Notes under the pieces: model-generated
Database searches by the model: none
Told to the model about the DNA's origin: nothing
The model's input: the letters and a program-made list of their open reading frames with translations, nothing else
IMG/VR virus record: IMGVR_UViG_3300008107_000728
Coordinates: 1-22,139 of that record
From: a virus
Strand: one strand, 5' to 3'
DNA: 22,139 nt
Translations under genes and position numbers: made by a program
Shown: piece after piece, positions 11,973-20,732 of the stretch
Layout: each line of letters starts with the position of its first letter
Numbering within the stretch: the stretch's first letter is position 1

Positions 11973-13903
11973 TTGACCGCAATATTCGACGGATGGCGCA
12001 ACGGTTGGCAGCAAAGGTAAAGCCAAAGCCGCCAATCACGATGCTGGAATACTCAGACAAAAATTACTATATCACCAGCGCAACTGATGGCCGCAGTAAG
12101 TGGCATACGCGACCATATCAACGCGATTGGTTCTTGGCGCCAACTGATCCCGAAGTTGAGTGCATGGTATGCCAGAAGCCGTCGCGTGTTGGATGGTCGG
12201 AGTACGTCAAAGCGGTAATCGTTTTCTTTACCGACTGGCGGCCGTGCAAGGTGATGGTCGTTCAGCCTACGGATTCTGAAGTACAGAAGTACAGCACAGA
12301 AGATATAGATTCGTTGTTTGACGATAATCACGGGATACCACGCCTCAAGGGGCAGCTAAACAATAAAAAGACAAAGGGAGCGCTAAAAAACAGTTACGAC
12401 TTTAAGCAGTTGATTAGCGGCGCATTGATCCACCTGGTAAGCGCTGCAACGCCACGGTCCGGCCGGCGTGTTGAGCGCAGCCCGATTCTGTTTGAGGAAC
12501 CCGCTGCCTACGACAGTCCCGAAGGCGACACGATCGGAAACCTGTTTCAGCGGGCCGGTAATATCTGGGATCCATTCTTTACGATTGGTGGCACGCCGAT
12601 CTATCCTAATGATTACATGGAGCAGGCCTTTAAGAAAGGCGATCAGCAATATAGATATTATCCTTGCCCGCATTGCAATCACTATCAACAACTGCGCTGG
12701 GAAAATTTCATAAAAGAAGGCCCAGACGAAGGCCGGATTCGTTGCGAGCATTGCAAAACGCCGATCGATTACAAGCACCTTCGGGCGATGGATAGGGCCG
12801 CCGGCTGGGCTTGCCCCTTGGGCTTGGATCGCAGCAAGCAGGTGCTGCGTAACGGTGTGCCGATCTGGCGATCACAGCAGGTTGGCCCCGGCATGAGCTA
12901 CCACCGGGCGGCCATGTGGCCCGAGCTTGTGAGCCGCCACCGGACGGCGCTTGAGCAGATGAAGCTGGGCAACGTGGCCCCCATGCAAACCTTCCATAAC
13001 ACAGACCTAGGGGTGCCGTGGGAGGACTCAATTACCAGCAAACTTACCGGCGATGGCCTGGCCGAGCGCCGCAAAAACATTGGATTTGGGAATGGGTATC
13101 CCTGGGATGATGAAAAGTGGGACATCCCGATCGGCGTCCTGCTGCTGACCGATGGGGTGGATGTGCAGGGCGGTGGCGGCAGCCTTGGCGAGCGGCTGGT
13201 TTACACAATCTGGGGCTGGGGTGTTGGCGAAGAAGGCTGGCACATTGCGCACTTCGAGATTGAGGGGGATCCCCAGCAGCCGGAGGTCTGGGAGCAGCTG
13301 GACCGAATGAGCGAGAAGGCCTGGGCCAGGCAAGGCGGGGGAACCATGAAGGTGAACCTGGGCGGCATTGACCATGGCGGCCTGGCCAGCAAGCAGGTTG
13401 AGGATTTCTGCAAGGCCCGGCCCGGTCGATGGGTGGCGATGAAGGGGTCAGGCACCAAGGGGTTGCCGATCATCCAGAAGGGCAAGCCGACGGAGGTCAA
13501 CCGCAAAAACCAGAGCGTGACCAAACGCGGCGGGATGGTCTACACCACCGGCTATGAGGCCAGCGTCAACATGCTCAAGGCGATGTTGCGCGTTGAGCAA
13601 CCAGGCCCAAGGTACCTGCACTTCGGCGCCGCGTCTCGAGATGAGTTCTTGCGCGAGCTGTTCCCCTGGAAGTGGGTGCCGAAGACGCGGGCCCGCACCG
13701 AGTACAAATGGATCTGCCCGGTGGGATCCCGTGACGAAGGGGGAGACTGCACCCGGATGGCCTATGCCGCGATGCTGCTGGTTTCTCGCCGCTACGCCAA
13801 GGGCACCATGTGGACCCAGCTGGAGCGTGCGTTGGGGGTGCAGGTGGCAGGGGCTGTAAGCGCAGCCGCCACCAGGTTCGGCACTGGCGGGCGCTTTGGT
13901 TGA
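11969..13903 (+). CDS. phage terminase large subunit, GpA family
   Basis: This 644-residue packaging motor has an ATPase and a nuclease domain, as in lambda gpA (641 residues). The Walker-A-like motif is KPSRVGWSE (70-78), matching KSARVGYSK in lambda. The Walker B plus catalytic glutamate is PILFEEPAAYD (172-182). A zinc-ribbon-like insert has CPHC (233-236) and CEHC (259-262), usual in this family. The nuclease domain begins near TDGVDVQGG at about 392. It would cleave concatemers at cos or pac and pump DNA through the portal. GC content changes sharply inside the gene near 12780, at the domain boundary. The ATG overlaps the small-terminase stop. Confidence 0.93.
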   Translation: MIDRNIRRMAQRLAAKVKPKPPITMLEYSDKNYYITSATDGRSKWHTRPYQRDWFLAPTDPEVECMVCQKPSRVGWSEYVKAVIVFFTDWRPCKVMVVQPTDSEVQKYSTEDIDSLFDDNHGIPRLKGQLNNKKTKGALKNSYDFKQLISGALIHLVSAATPRSGRRVERSPILFEEPAAYDSPEGDTIGNLFQRAGNIWDPFFTIGGTPIYPNDYMEQAFKKGDQQYRYYPCPHCNHYQQLRWENFIKEGPDEGRIRCEHCKTPIDYKHLRAMDRAAGWACPLGLDRSKQVLRNGVPIWRSQQVGPGMSYHRAAMWPELVSRHRTALEQMKLGNVAPMQTFHNTDLGVPWEDSITSKLTGDGLAERRKNIGFGNGYPWDDEKWDIPIGVLLLTDGVDVQGGGGSLGERLVYTIWGWGVGEEGWHIAHFEIEGDPQQPEVWEQLDRMSEKAWARQGGGTMKVNLGGIDHGGLASKQVEDFCKARPGRWVAMKGSGTKGLPIIQKGKPTEVNRKNQSVTKRGGMVYTTGYEASVNMLKAMLRVEQPGPRYLHFGAASRDEFLRELFPWKWVPKTRARTEYKWICPVGSRDEGGDCTRMAYAAMLLVSRRYAKGTMWTQLERALGVQVAGAVSAAATRFGTGGRFG

Positions 13904-13917
13904 GTATGATGCTAGCC

Positions 13918-14145
13918 ATGGCAGGAATTACGCTCGCTATCGCCACTGCGCGGCTTAATGATTACCTTGATGCAGAGGTCAAGGTGTTGAGTGGCCAGGA
14001 AAAAAAGATCGGTGATCGAATGCTTAAGCGTGCAGACCTGGCGGAAATTCAGGCAGGGATCAAGATATGGGACAGCAGGGTTAAGGACTTGAGCGGCCAG
14101 GCCATTGGGCGCGGCCGAGGGCGAACTTTGCGCCCCAACTTCTGA
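13918..14145 (+). CDS. DUF6148-like head-tail joining protein (gpW position)
   Basis: The 75-residue protein reads MAGITLAIATARLNDYLDAE, then VLSGQEKKIGDRMLKRADLA and IQAGIKIWDSRVKDLSG. The pattern GITL...L...L..E..VLSGQ....G.R.L.RADL..IQ.GI..W matches the small DUF6148 proteins found between TerL and portal genes in lambda-like phages, the position of lambda gpW. It likely binds at the connector to stabilise packaged DNA. The ATG at 13918 fits the family start; in-frame ATGs at 13906 and 13909 would add four or three residues. The TGA overlaps the portal ATG by one base. Confidence 0.75.
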   Translation: MAGITLAIATARLNDYLDAEVKVLSGQEKKIGDRMLKRADLAEIQAGIKIWDSRVKDLSGQAIGRGRGRTLRPNF

Positions 14146-15737
14146 TGGCAAAGCGACGCGACAAGAAGCCCAAGCCCCAGGCAATGCCTGCTGCATCGCC
14201 GCTGGCTGCGGTTGACCGCCTGGGCTTTGGCGGGATGATGGCATTTGGTGGCATGACCGGTGCAAGCCAGATGGCGCGGTCGCCTCGATTCTCCAACTGG
14301 CGCCCCCAGCTGCTTGACGCTGACGGCCAGGCCGAATACGAGCTGTCGGACCTGCGGGCATTTTCGCGGGACCTGGAACGCACCGCCCCGGTAGCTGCTG
14401 GAGCGATCGAGACCAGGGTTTCGCACATTGTCGGAACCGGTCTCAAGCTTCAGAGCTTGATTGATGCCAAGGAACTGGGCATGACCGAACAGCAGGCCAG
14501 CGAGTGGCAAAGCCTGACGGAGCGCCGGTTTGGGATGTGGGCAAAATCACGGTATGCCGATCGGCACGGGGAGCTTTGCTTCTACAAGCAACAGCAACTA
14601 CTGCTGCGGTCGCATGATTCGAGCGGTGATGTTTTTGCAATACTGGGCGACAAAGGTCGAAACGGTTGGCCGTTTCGGCTGACGGTGCAGATCGTGGAGG
14701 CCGATCGAGTCTCGAATGAAAACGGCCGCATGAATACGGCCACCATGATCGACGGCGTTGAGCGCGATGAAGACGGCGAACCCGTTGCCATTTGGGTCGC
14801 AAAGCATCACCCTGGCCGGATCATTGCTCGATCTGCCAACACATGGGAGCGCATCCCGTACACCGGGCAGGAATCCGGCCGCCGCAACGTTCTGCATCTA
14901 AAGGAAATGAAGCGGCCGGGCCAGACCCGTGGCCTGCCGATCCTGGCGCCGATCATTGCGACAATCAAGCAGCTCACCCGGTACACCGACGCAGAGGTGG
15001 ATGCTGCAGTGAACTCCGCAGCGCTGGCGTTGTTCCTGCAGATGGACGGGGAGACATTTGCAGATCAGAGCATTTTCAGCGATGCCGAGCGGGCGAAGAT
15101 GCTGGCTGCTGCTAATTGGGACGGGACGATCGAAAGCGGCCGAGCCGTCAACTTGATGCCCGGCGAGAGCATCATCAGCCCAACACCAGGACGGCCAAAC
15201 CCCAATTTCGACCCGTTCTTTGGGGCGATGCTCAACATCTGCAGCATTGGCCTGGGGATCCCCAAAGAGGTGCTATCTAAGGCCTTCAACGCCAGCTATT
15301 CCGCCAGCCGTGCGGCTCTGATGGATGCGTGGCGAACCTGGCAGATCAAGCGAGCGTGGCTGGCTCAGGATATTTGCCAGCCCATCTATGAGGAGTGGCT
15401 GGCAGATGCCGTGGCCCTGGGCATCATCCAGGCGCCAGGGTTCTTTGCTGACCCGTTCATCCGGTACGCCTGGAGCCAGACGAGCTGGTGTGGCGATGGC
15501 CCTGGGGCCCTTGATCCACTGAAAGAAGCCATGGCGGCAGGGAAGCGCATGGAAATTGGCCTGACCACCCACGCCGATGAGGTGGTTGCTTACGACGGTG
15601 GTGACTGGGAAACCAAGCACCGGCAAAGCGCCAAGGAAATGGCGGCTCGATTCCGAGATGGCCTGGAGGAGCCCCCTGCTGGCACTCCTGCTGCCATCGC
15701 TGTGCCGCCCCCTGACCCCAACGAAACCACCGACTAG
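14145..15737 (+). CDS. phage portal protein, lambda GpB family
   Basis: This 530-residue protein is close to lambda gpB (533). Features seen: RAFSRDLERTAPVAAGAIET near residue 70, typical of the family; a GLKLQSLID segment; EADRVSNENGRMN; HLKEMKRPGQTRGLPILAPI near residue 245, a conserved portal block (PGQxRGxPxLAP); and SYSASRAALMDAWR near residue 385, in the channel region. The dodecameric portal would sit at one capsid vertex, act as the DNA gate and dock TerL. The C-terminus is proline-rich. It is joined to the DUF6148 gene by a TGATG overlap and lies nine bases before the protease. Confidence 0.93.
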   Translation: MAKRRDKKPKPQAMPAASPLAAVDRLGFGGMMAFGGMTGASQMARSPRFSNWRPQLLDADGQAEYELSDLRAFSRDLERTAPVAAGAIETRVSHIVGTGLKLQSLIDAKELGMTEQQASEWQSLTERRFGMWAKSRYADRHGELCFYKQQQLLLRSHDSSGDVFAILGDKGRNGWPFRLTVQIVEADRVSNENGRMNTATMIDGVERDEDGEPVAIWVAKHHPGRIIARSANTWERIPYTGQESGRRNVLHLKEMKRPGQTRGLPILAPIIATIKQLTRYTDAEVDAAVNSAALALFLQMDGETFADQSIFSDAERAKMLAAANWDGTIESGRAVNLMPGESIISPTPGRPNPNFDPFFGAMLNICSIGLGIPKEVLSKAFNASYSASRAALMDAWRTWQIKRAWLAQDICQPIYEEWLADAVALGIIQAPGFFADPFIRYAWSQTSWCGDGPGALDPLKEAMAAGKRMEIGLTTHADEVVAYDGGDWETKHRQSAKEMAARFRDGLEEPPAGTPAAIAVPPPDPNETTD

Positions 15738-15746
15738 AATTAGCCC

Positions 15747-17099
15747 ATGACGGTTCTCGATGTCCTAAATGCACCATGGGCGATCCTGCCCAATCGACTG
15801 GAGGAGATCCAGGCAATCTATGCCGCCCGCAGCCGTGGCGAAGAGCTGGACATCGCAGCGATTGAGGCCAGGATCGGGCGCCCCCTGGGGGCTGATCAGC
15901 AACAGGGCTACGAGGTGCGCAACGGCGCGGCATTGATCCCGCTGCATGGCGTACTGGCGCAGCGTATGAACCTGATGACCAACATGTCAGGCGGCACCAG
16001 CACCGAGCTGTTTGCCCGTGATGTTCAGACAGCAGCAGCAGACCCCACCGTCAAGGCGATCATCCTGCTGGCCGACACCCCAGGGGGGACCGTAGCGGGA
16101 ACGCAGTCGGCCGCCGCAGCTGTGCGAGCTGCGCGGGGCACAAAGCCCATGGCAACCATGGTTCAAGACTTGATGGCCAGCGCCGGGGTTTGGATTGGCT
16201 CCGCTACGGGATTGGTGGTGCTTGCCTCTGGAACTGCTCAGGTTGGATCGATTGGTGTTGTTGCAACGCACCAAGACATAAGCCAGCGAGAGCAAGCGCT
16301 GGGAGTGAAGACCACCGAGATCGTGGCCGGCAAGTTCAAGCGGGCTGCGTCGCAGTATGGCCCGCTGACGGAGACTGGCGAACAAATGATTCAGGATCAA
16401 GTAGACTATCTGTATTCGCTGTTTGTCAATGATCAGGCCGTCGACCGTGGGGTATCGGTTGACAAGGTGCTCAGTGACATGGCCGATGGGCGAATGTTCA
16501 TTGGCCAACAGGCGATTGATGCGGGCCTCGCGGACCAAATCAGTAGCCTGGACATGCTGATAGCTCAGCTCACCGCAACCCCTGGCGCTTCCTCTGGCAG
16601 GCGCTCTGCTCCCGTTCTCCGATCCCCCGCCCAATCTGCCATGGATGAAAACCAGCTCACTGCCCAAACCACAGCCGAATGGCTGGCGGCCAACCCTGAG
16701 GTCGTTGCTTCACTCAAGGCCGAAGGCGCCGAGTCTGAGCGGCAGCGGATTGCTGCTGTTCGTGCCCGGTCGCTGCCAGGCCATGAGGCCCTGATCGATC
16801 GCCTGGCTGCTGATGGCAAGACTACTGGCCCAGAAGCTGCTGACGCCGTGTTGGCCGCCGAAAAAAGCAACCTTGCCAGCCGAGCTGCGGTGCGCATGGT
16901 AGACGCCGCTCCTGCAGTTGCTTACGCAGCCGCCCCTGATGCCTTGAGCGAGGCGAAGGAACCCCAAAAGGTTGAACCGACCGCTCAGGAAATGGCCGAC
17001 AGGGCCAAAGATCTGGTTGCCAAAGCCAAGGCCGACGGTCGGATCCTTACCGCCACAGCCGCCGTGGCCCAGGCCCGGCGCGAATTAACCCAACCCTGA
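15747..17099 (+). CDS. S49 capsid maturation protease with C-terminal scaffold region
   Basis: This 450-residue protein has an SppA/ClpP-fold protease in residues 55-280 and an Ala/Glu-rich helical tail. Visible: ALIPLHGVL (62-70), AIILLADTPGG (104-114, oxyanion strand), DLMASAGVWIGSA with the likely nucleophile Ser145, and GSIGVVATHQD (168-177). A lysine near 196 (AGKFKRA) probably completes the Ser-Lys dyad. In lambda, gpC has this protease and its C-terminal end is also made alone as scaffold Nu3. Here an in-frame ATG at 16641 (residue 299, MDENQLTAQT) would give a matching 152-residue scaffold, but no Shine-Dalgarno is seen. It should act inside the prohead. Confidence 0.9.
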   Translation: MTVLDVLNAPWAILPNRLEEIQAIYAARSRGEELDIAAIEARIGRPLGADQQQGYEVRNGAALIPLHGVLAQRMNLMTNMSGGTSTELFARDVQTAAADPTVKAIILLADTPGGTVAGTQSAAAAVRAARGTKPMATMVQDLMASAGVWIGSATGLVVLASGTAQVGSIGVVATHQDISQREQALGVKTTEIVAGKFKRAASQYGPLTETGEQMIQDQVDYLYSLFVNDQAVDRGVSVDKVLSDMADGRMFIGQQAIDAGLADQISSLDMLIAQLTATPGASSGRRSAPVLRSPAQSAMDENQLTAQTTAEWLAANPEVVASLKAEGAESERQRIAAVRARSLPGHEALIDRLAADGKTTGPEAADAVLAAEKSNLASRAAVRMVDAAPAVAYAAAPDALSEAKEPQKVEPTAQEMADRAKDLVAKAKADGRILTATAAVAQARRELTQP

Positions 17100-17109
17100 G
17101 GCCCTTTCG

Positions 17110-17484
17110 ATGAGCAACCAAGGACTGACTAAGGCTTTTGTCGCCGGAGCCGCGATTGCCCCCAATCGATTTATCAAGTTTGGCGCTGATGACCGCACGG
17201 TGCTTCAAGGCGCCGCTGGTAGCGATTTCATCTTTGCCGTTTCTGATGATGTTGGCTGCGCGTCTGGTGAACGACTGGACAACATTCTGACCGAAAGCGC
17301 CACTATTGAATATGGCGGCACCGTCACTCGCGGCGCTTTGCTGATGAGTGATTCCGTGGGCCGGGCAATTGCTGCTACGGCATCTGCCGGCGCCAATGTC
17401 CGTACCGGCGGTGTTGCCCTTGTTTCTGCCGTCTCTGGCGACAAGGGCCCGATGCTTATTTCCCTTGGATCTTTCCAGGGTTGA
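17110..17484 (+). CDS. capsid decoration (cement) protein, DUF2190-like
   Basis: This 124-residue protein has strand-rich small-domain character: GLTKAFVAGAAIAPNRFIKF, FAVSDDVGCASGERLDNIL, IEYGGTVTRGALLMSDSVGR, then TGGVALVSAVSGDKGPMLI. The pattern (VAGAAI.A.R.VKFG, GV.D..GAASGE..DV...G.....GG.V..GD.L.SD..G.A) is that of DUF2190-type head decoration proteins, which occupy the position of lambda gpD. It probably trims the expanded shell and strengthens it. It sits between protease and capsid genes as in lambda. Confidence 0.82.
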   Translation: MSNQGLTKAFVAGAAIAPNRFIKFGADDRTVLQGAAGSDFIFAVSDDVGCASGERLDNILTESATIEYGGTVTRGALLMSDSVGRAIAATASAGANVRTGGVALVSAVSGDKGPMLISLGSFQG

Positions 17485-17511
17485 CTTACCACTTCCTGAG
17501 GTATTGATCCA

Positions 17512-18474
17512 ATGTCCTATCAGAACTTTCCTTTTCCGATTCAGCCAGAGTACACAGCGATTGCGCTTGCGCACACCAACAGAGCTTACATTGCTGACGA
17601 AGTGTCCCCTCGCGTGCGAGTTGGCAAACGCGAGTTTAAGTGGAATCAGTACAACCGCGACGAAATGTTTACGGTTCCTGATACCACAGTTGGGCGCAAA
17701 GGTGTTCCCAACGTGGTGCAGTTTGGCAGCACTGAAGTGGCAGGTTTTGTCAAAGACTACGGCCTTGATGACTTGGTGCCAAATGACGACCTTGAAAACG
17801 CTCCTCCCGGCGAAAACCCTGTAGGCCGTGCCGTTGAAGGTATTGCCGAACTGGTTGCCCTGGATCGCGAAAAGCGTGTCGCTGATTTGTATTTCAATTC
17901 AGCGACCTACCCTTCCGCCAACCGCACAACCCTAAGCGGTAGTTCGCAGTGGTCGGACTACGCCAACTCTGACCCTTATTCAGCGATCATGGCGGCCCGG
18001 GACGGCATGTTAATGCCGTTCAATACTGGCGTACTAGGCCGGCTGGCGTGGTCTAAGTTGCGCGTTCACCCCAAGATCACCGCCGCACTGGCCCCTTCCA
18101 GTGCCGGCAACAGTGGCACCAGTAACGCACAAGGCGCTCCGGCGTCTGTGCAGGCCGTAGCCGAGCTGTTGGAGCTTGATCGTTTGCTGATTGGCGAGAG
18201 CTGGATCAACACTGCCAAGCCGGGCCAAACCCCAACCATGACAAGGGTGTGGGGCAAGCACATGGCCTTGCTGCATATCAACCCAATTGCCAGCATTCGC
18301 GGCAACGCAATCACGTTCGGCTATACGGCCGAGTATGGCAATAGGGTAAGTGGCAGCATCCCAGAGCCTAAGGTGGGCCTGCGCGGCGCTCAGCGGGTGC
18401 GCGTGGGCGAGAGCGTGAACGAGATCGTTTGCGCTTCTGATGTTGGCTATTACTTCCAAAACGTCGTTGCCTGA
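17512..18474 (+). CDS. major capsid protein
   Basis: The 320-residue protein is placed exactly where lambda gpE lies (after protease and decoration protein) and has a capsid-like composition. Motifs include AYIADEVSPRVRVGKREFKW near 25-45, VPNDDLENAPPGENPVGRAV near 90, GRLAWSKLRVHPKI near 180, and a conserved C-terminal run ending ASDVGYYFQNVVA, where the last strand of the P-domain belongs. The AxxHTNRAYIADEVxPRV style start matches a widespread family of phage capsid proteins with an HK97 fold. A poor GAGG-type ribosome site lies 12 bases upstream. It should be among the most abundant virion proteins. Confidence 0.9.
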   Translation: MSYQNFPFPIQPEYTAIALAHTNRAYIADEVSPRVRVGKREFKWNQYNRDEMFTVPDTTVGRKGVPNVVQFGSTEVAGFVKDYGLDDLVPNDDLENAPPGENPVGRAVEGIAELVALDREKRVADLYFNSATYPSANRTTLSGSSQWSDYANSDPYSAIMAARDGMLMPFNTGVLGRLAWSKLRVHPKITAALAPSSAGNSGTSNAQGAPASVQAVAELLELDRLLIGESWINTAKPGQTPTMTRVWGKHMALLHINPIASIRGNAITFGYTAEYGNRVSGSIPEPKVGLRGAQRVRVGESVNEIVCASDVGYYFQNVVA

Positions 18475-18476
18475 TC

Positions 18477-18653
18477 ATGCCAGCCCACACCGTCACAAAC
18501 GGCCCCGTTGACCACGACGGGATCCGCTACGAAAACGGCGACAGCGTCCCTCGGCTTTCTGCTGAGGAGGCTGCCGCCCTGGTGGCTGCTGCGGTGATTG
18601 ATCCTCCTGCCACAGCGGCCAAGCCTGGCAAGGATCCGGAGAAGGCCGACTGA
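18477..18653 (+). CDS. small head-associated protein, DUF7210-like
   Basis: This short gene encodes 58 residues starting MPAHTVTNGPVDHDGIRYEN. The pattern V.HDG.RY..GD.....E.EAAALVAAA.V matches small proteins of the DUF7210 type found just after capsid genes. It starts two bases after the capsid stop, and its TGA overlaps the next ATG (TGATG). The tail is a flexible Lys/Pro-rich stretch. The role is unknown; a head-completion or gpFI-like accessory is inferred from position. Confidence 0.68.
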   Translation: MPAHTVTNGPVDHDGIRYENGDSVPRLSAEEAAALVAAAVIDPPATAAKPGKDPEKAD

Positions 18654-19036
18654 TGGCGTTCGACGATCTGGATGATTTTTTAGATCTGGACATGGACGCT
18701 GTCCCCGTGATAGCCGGGGCTGTGACAGGTCTCGGCTATCTTGACTTGAATAGTGAGATTGTTTTTGATGGAGGCGCTACAGTAATTGATTATTTGCTCA
18801 CTGCAAAAACTGATTTATTTGGCGGATTAGGTTATGGCAACCCAATTACGGTAGACGGCCAAACTTACAAAGTCGAGATGCAGCCTCAGCCCTTTAATGA
18901 TGGCGCGTTTTGCAAGATTCCATTAGCCCGCACCACAGCCATATCCATCCCCCTAATCTCCCGCCTTCTCCGCACCGGCTCCGGTCAGTTGCTGGTTACC
19001 GGCTCCGGCCGCTCGCTGCAAACTCAGCCGTTCTAA
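18653..19036 (+). CDS. head-tail joining protein, GpFII-like
   Basis: The 127-residue protein is mostly beta. An acidic N-terminus (MAFDDLDDFLDLDMDAVP) leads to a core ending in NPITVDGQTYKVEMQPQPFN and DGAFCKIPL. The V.G..Y.V...QP...G....L pattern is that of lambda GpFII (117 residues), which sits under the portal and receives the tail. The last 30 residues are an addition, with a short repeat (RTGSGQLLVTGSGRSLQTQP) that looks like tail-fibre or spike ends rather than FII. The ATG overlaps the previous stop by one base. The central part is lower in GC than the flanks. Confidence 0.65.
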   Translation: MAFDDLDDFLDLDMDAVPVIAGAVTGLGYLDLNSEIVFDGGATVIDYLLTAKTDLFGGLGYGNPITVDGQTYKVEMQPQPFNDGAFCKIPLARTTAISIPLISRLLRTGSGQLLVTGSGRSLQTQPF

Positions 19037-19043
19037 CCGAGCC

Positions 19044-20732
19044 ATGACCCAGACACCGCTCACGATCTTCCAACTGCCAAACCTGGACACCGTCCAAGGC
19101 AGCGACCGCCTGGTGTTGGATCGCGTCGGCGCGGCGGTAACGGCTGGTTCGTTTGTTGTTGGGCAGGCGTATCAAATAATAAATGCAGGTAATACCTCTT
19201 TTACGGCGATTGGGGCAGAGTCAAATACAGTTGGCGCTTATTTTGTAGCTACTGGAGCAGGCACGGGAACTGGCACGGCGGGGCCGATCAATACGGGGGA
19301 TGCGCCGCTGTCGGCCGTTGCGGCGCTGCTGGGTGGCGACCCTGCGGGAACGGCTGCTGCTGCTGTGGCTGACCACGCGGCTGCCGCAGACCCTCACCCG
19401 ACATACACAACCCCGCAGGAGGCAGCGGCGGCGGCTCCGGTGCAGTCGGTCAATGGTCAAACGGGCATCGTCATCCTGGGCCCTGGCGATGTTGGGGCGG
19501 CCACTGCGGCGCAAGGCACGCTGGCCAGCACCGCAGTCCAGCCGGCAGCGCTGTCGTCGACGCTCTCCAGCTACCTGACGATCGCCAGCGGGGCCCTCAC
19601 CTATCAGCCCCTGGATGCCGACCTGACGGCCATTGCGGCGCTGACCACTACCTCCTATGGCCGGTCGGCGCTGACGTTGGCAAATGCCGCAGCCGGGCGA
19701 TCCTGGCTTGAGCTGGGCACCGCCGCCACTGCCGCCACGGGGGACTTTGCAACCCCAGCAGCACTGAGCACCGGCCTTGCCGGCAAGGCCGACCTGATTG
19801 GGGGAGTGGTTGCAACCAGCCAGATCCCGGCAATTGCCCTGGTCCAGTACCTGGGCCAGGTCGGCAGCCAGGCCGCCATGCTTGCTCTCCGGGGCCAGGG
19901 TGGCGACTGGTGCATCAGAACAGACCAGGGCATCGAGTGGGTGATAGTCGCCAATGACGGCGCCTTGCTGGCCGATTGGGTTCAGATGCCCACGCCAACC
20001 GCAGGCGTCAGTTCGATCAATGGCCAGACCGGCGCGGTCACCCTGGGAACCGGCGACCTTGGGGAGTCCGGGGGCAATTTGTTCTTCACCGCTGCCCGAG
20101 CGATCGGCGCAGCGCTGACGGGGTTTACCGCAGGCGCCGGCACGGTTGCGGCGACGGACTCAATCCTGCAGGCCTTTCAGAAGGTGGTCGGCAACATTGC
20201 CAACCGGGCATTGGCGGGCTTGATCGGCTCCAGTGGTTTGACCATGGCCACCAACCGCCTGGCAGGCCGCAGTACGGCTGGGGTTGGGGCGGTGGAAGAG
20301 ATCGCCGTCACCAGTCCACTGCAGCTGGCGTCCGGTGCTTTCAGCCTGTCATCCATCGCTGACGGAATGATATTCAAGGCAACAAACAGAGGCGAAACAG
20401 GAACCGCCTCTACCAATTATGACGAATTACCGGTTGCTGTTACTAACGGAACTTTTGCAATTACGGGCATATATTTCGGGTGTCACATTGATTCTGTTGG
20501 TACGGGCACGGCAACTTTTAACGCTTACCGCCGAACAGCGGCAGGCGTTAAAACGTCGCTGCTGACGGCTAACGCCACCCTATCCGCTGGCGCCAGCCTT
20601 GTGGACGCGACCTCGCTGCTAACCGGAGCCACGGGGATTACTGCCGGCACCCGTGTCGGCTTTGACATCCTGGGCTTTGGGGGCGCTACGGGCGTGTTTG
20701 TTCTTTTCTTATTCAATCGCACTCAAGTCTGA
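19044..20732 (+). CDS. tail fibre protein
   Basis: The 562-residue, Ala/Gly/Thr-rich protein shows several tail-fibre modules. An AVADHAAAADPHPTYTTP block near 105-122 is a hallmark of trimeric phage fibres. SVNGQTGIVILGPGDVG (about 134) recurs as SINGQTGAVTLGTGDLG (about 323). An AT-rich module near 40-80 (GQAYQIINAGNTSFTAIGAE and NTVGAYFVATGAGTGTGTA) is a known mobile fibre insert. The C-terminal 130 residues are a beta-rich tip candidate of lower GC. It should bind the host surface. The adjacent 204-residue gene might be its assembly factor. No signal peptide. Confidence 0.85.
   Translation: MTQTPLTIFQLPNLDTVQGSDRLVLDRVGAAVTAGSFVVGQAYQIINAGNTSFTAIGAESNTVGAYFVATGAGTGTGTAGPINTGDAPLSAVAALLGGDPAGTAAAAVADHAAAADPHPTYTTPQEAAAAAPVQSVNGQTGIVILGPGDVGAATAAQGTLASTAVQPAALSSTLSSYLTIASGALTYQPLDADLTAIAALTTTSYGRSALTLANAAAGRSWLELGTAATAATGDFATPAALSTGLAGKADLIGGVVATSQIPAIALVQYLGQVGSQAAMLALRGQGGDWCIRTDQGIEWVIVANDGALLADWVQMPTPTAGVSSINGQTGAVTLGTGDLGESGGNLFFTAARAIGAALTGFTAGAGTVAATDSILQAFQKVVGNIANRALAGLIGSSGLTMATNRLAGRSTAGVGAVEEIAVTSPLQLASGAFSLSSIADGMIFKATNRGETGTASTNYDELPVAVTNGTFAITGIYFGCHIDSVGTGTATFNAYRRTAAGVKTSLLTANATLSAGASLVDATSLLTGATGITAGTRVGFDILGFGGATGVFVLFLFNRTQV

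Noticed and set aside
13912-14510. Long minus frames opposite the portal and DUF6148 genes
   Set aside because: The plus strand carries a recognised portal protein; the minus frames are high-GC shadows.
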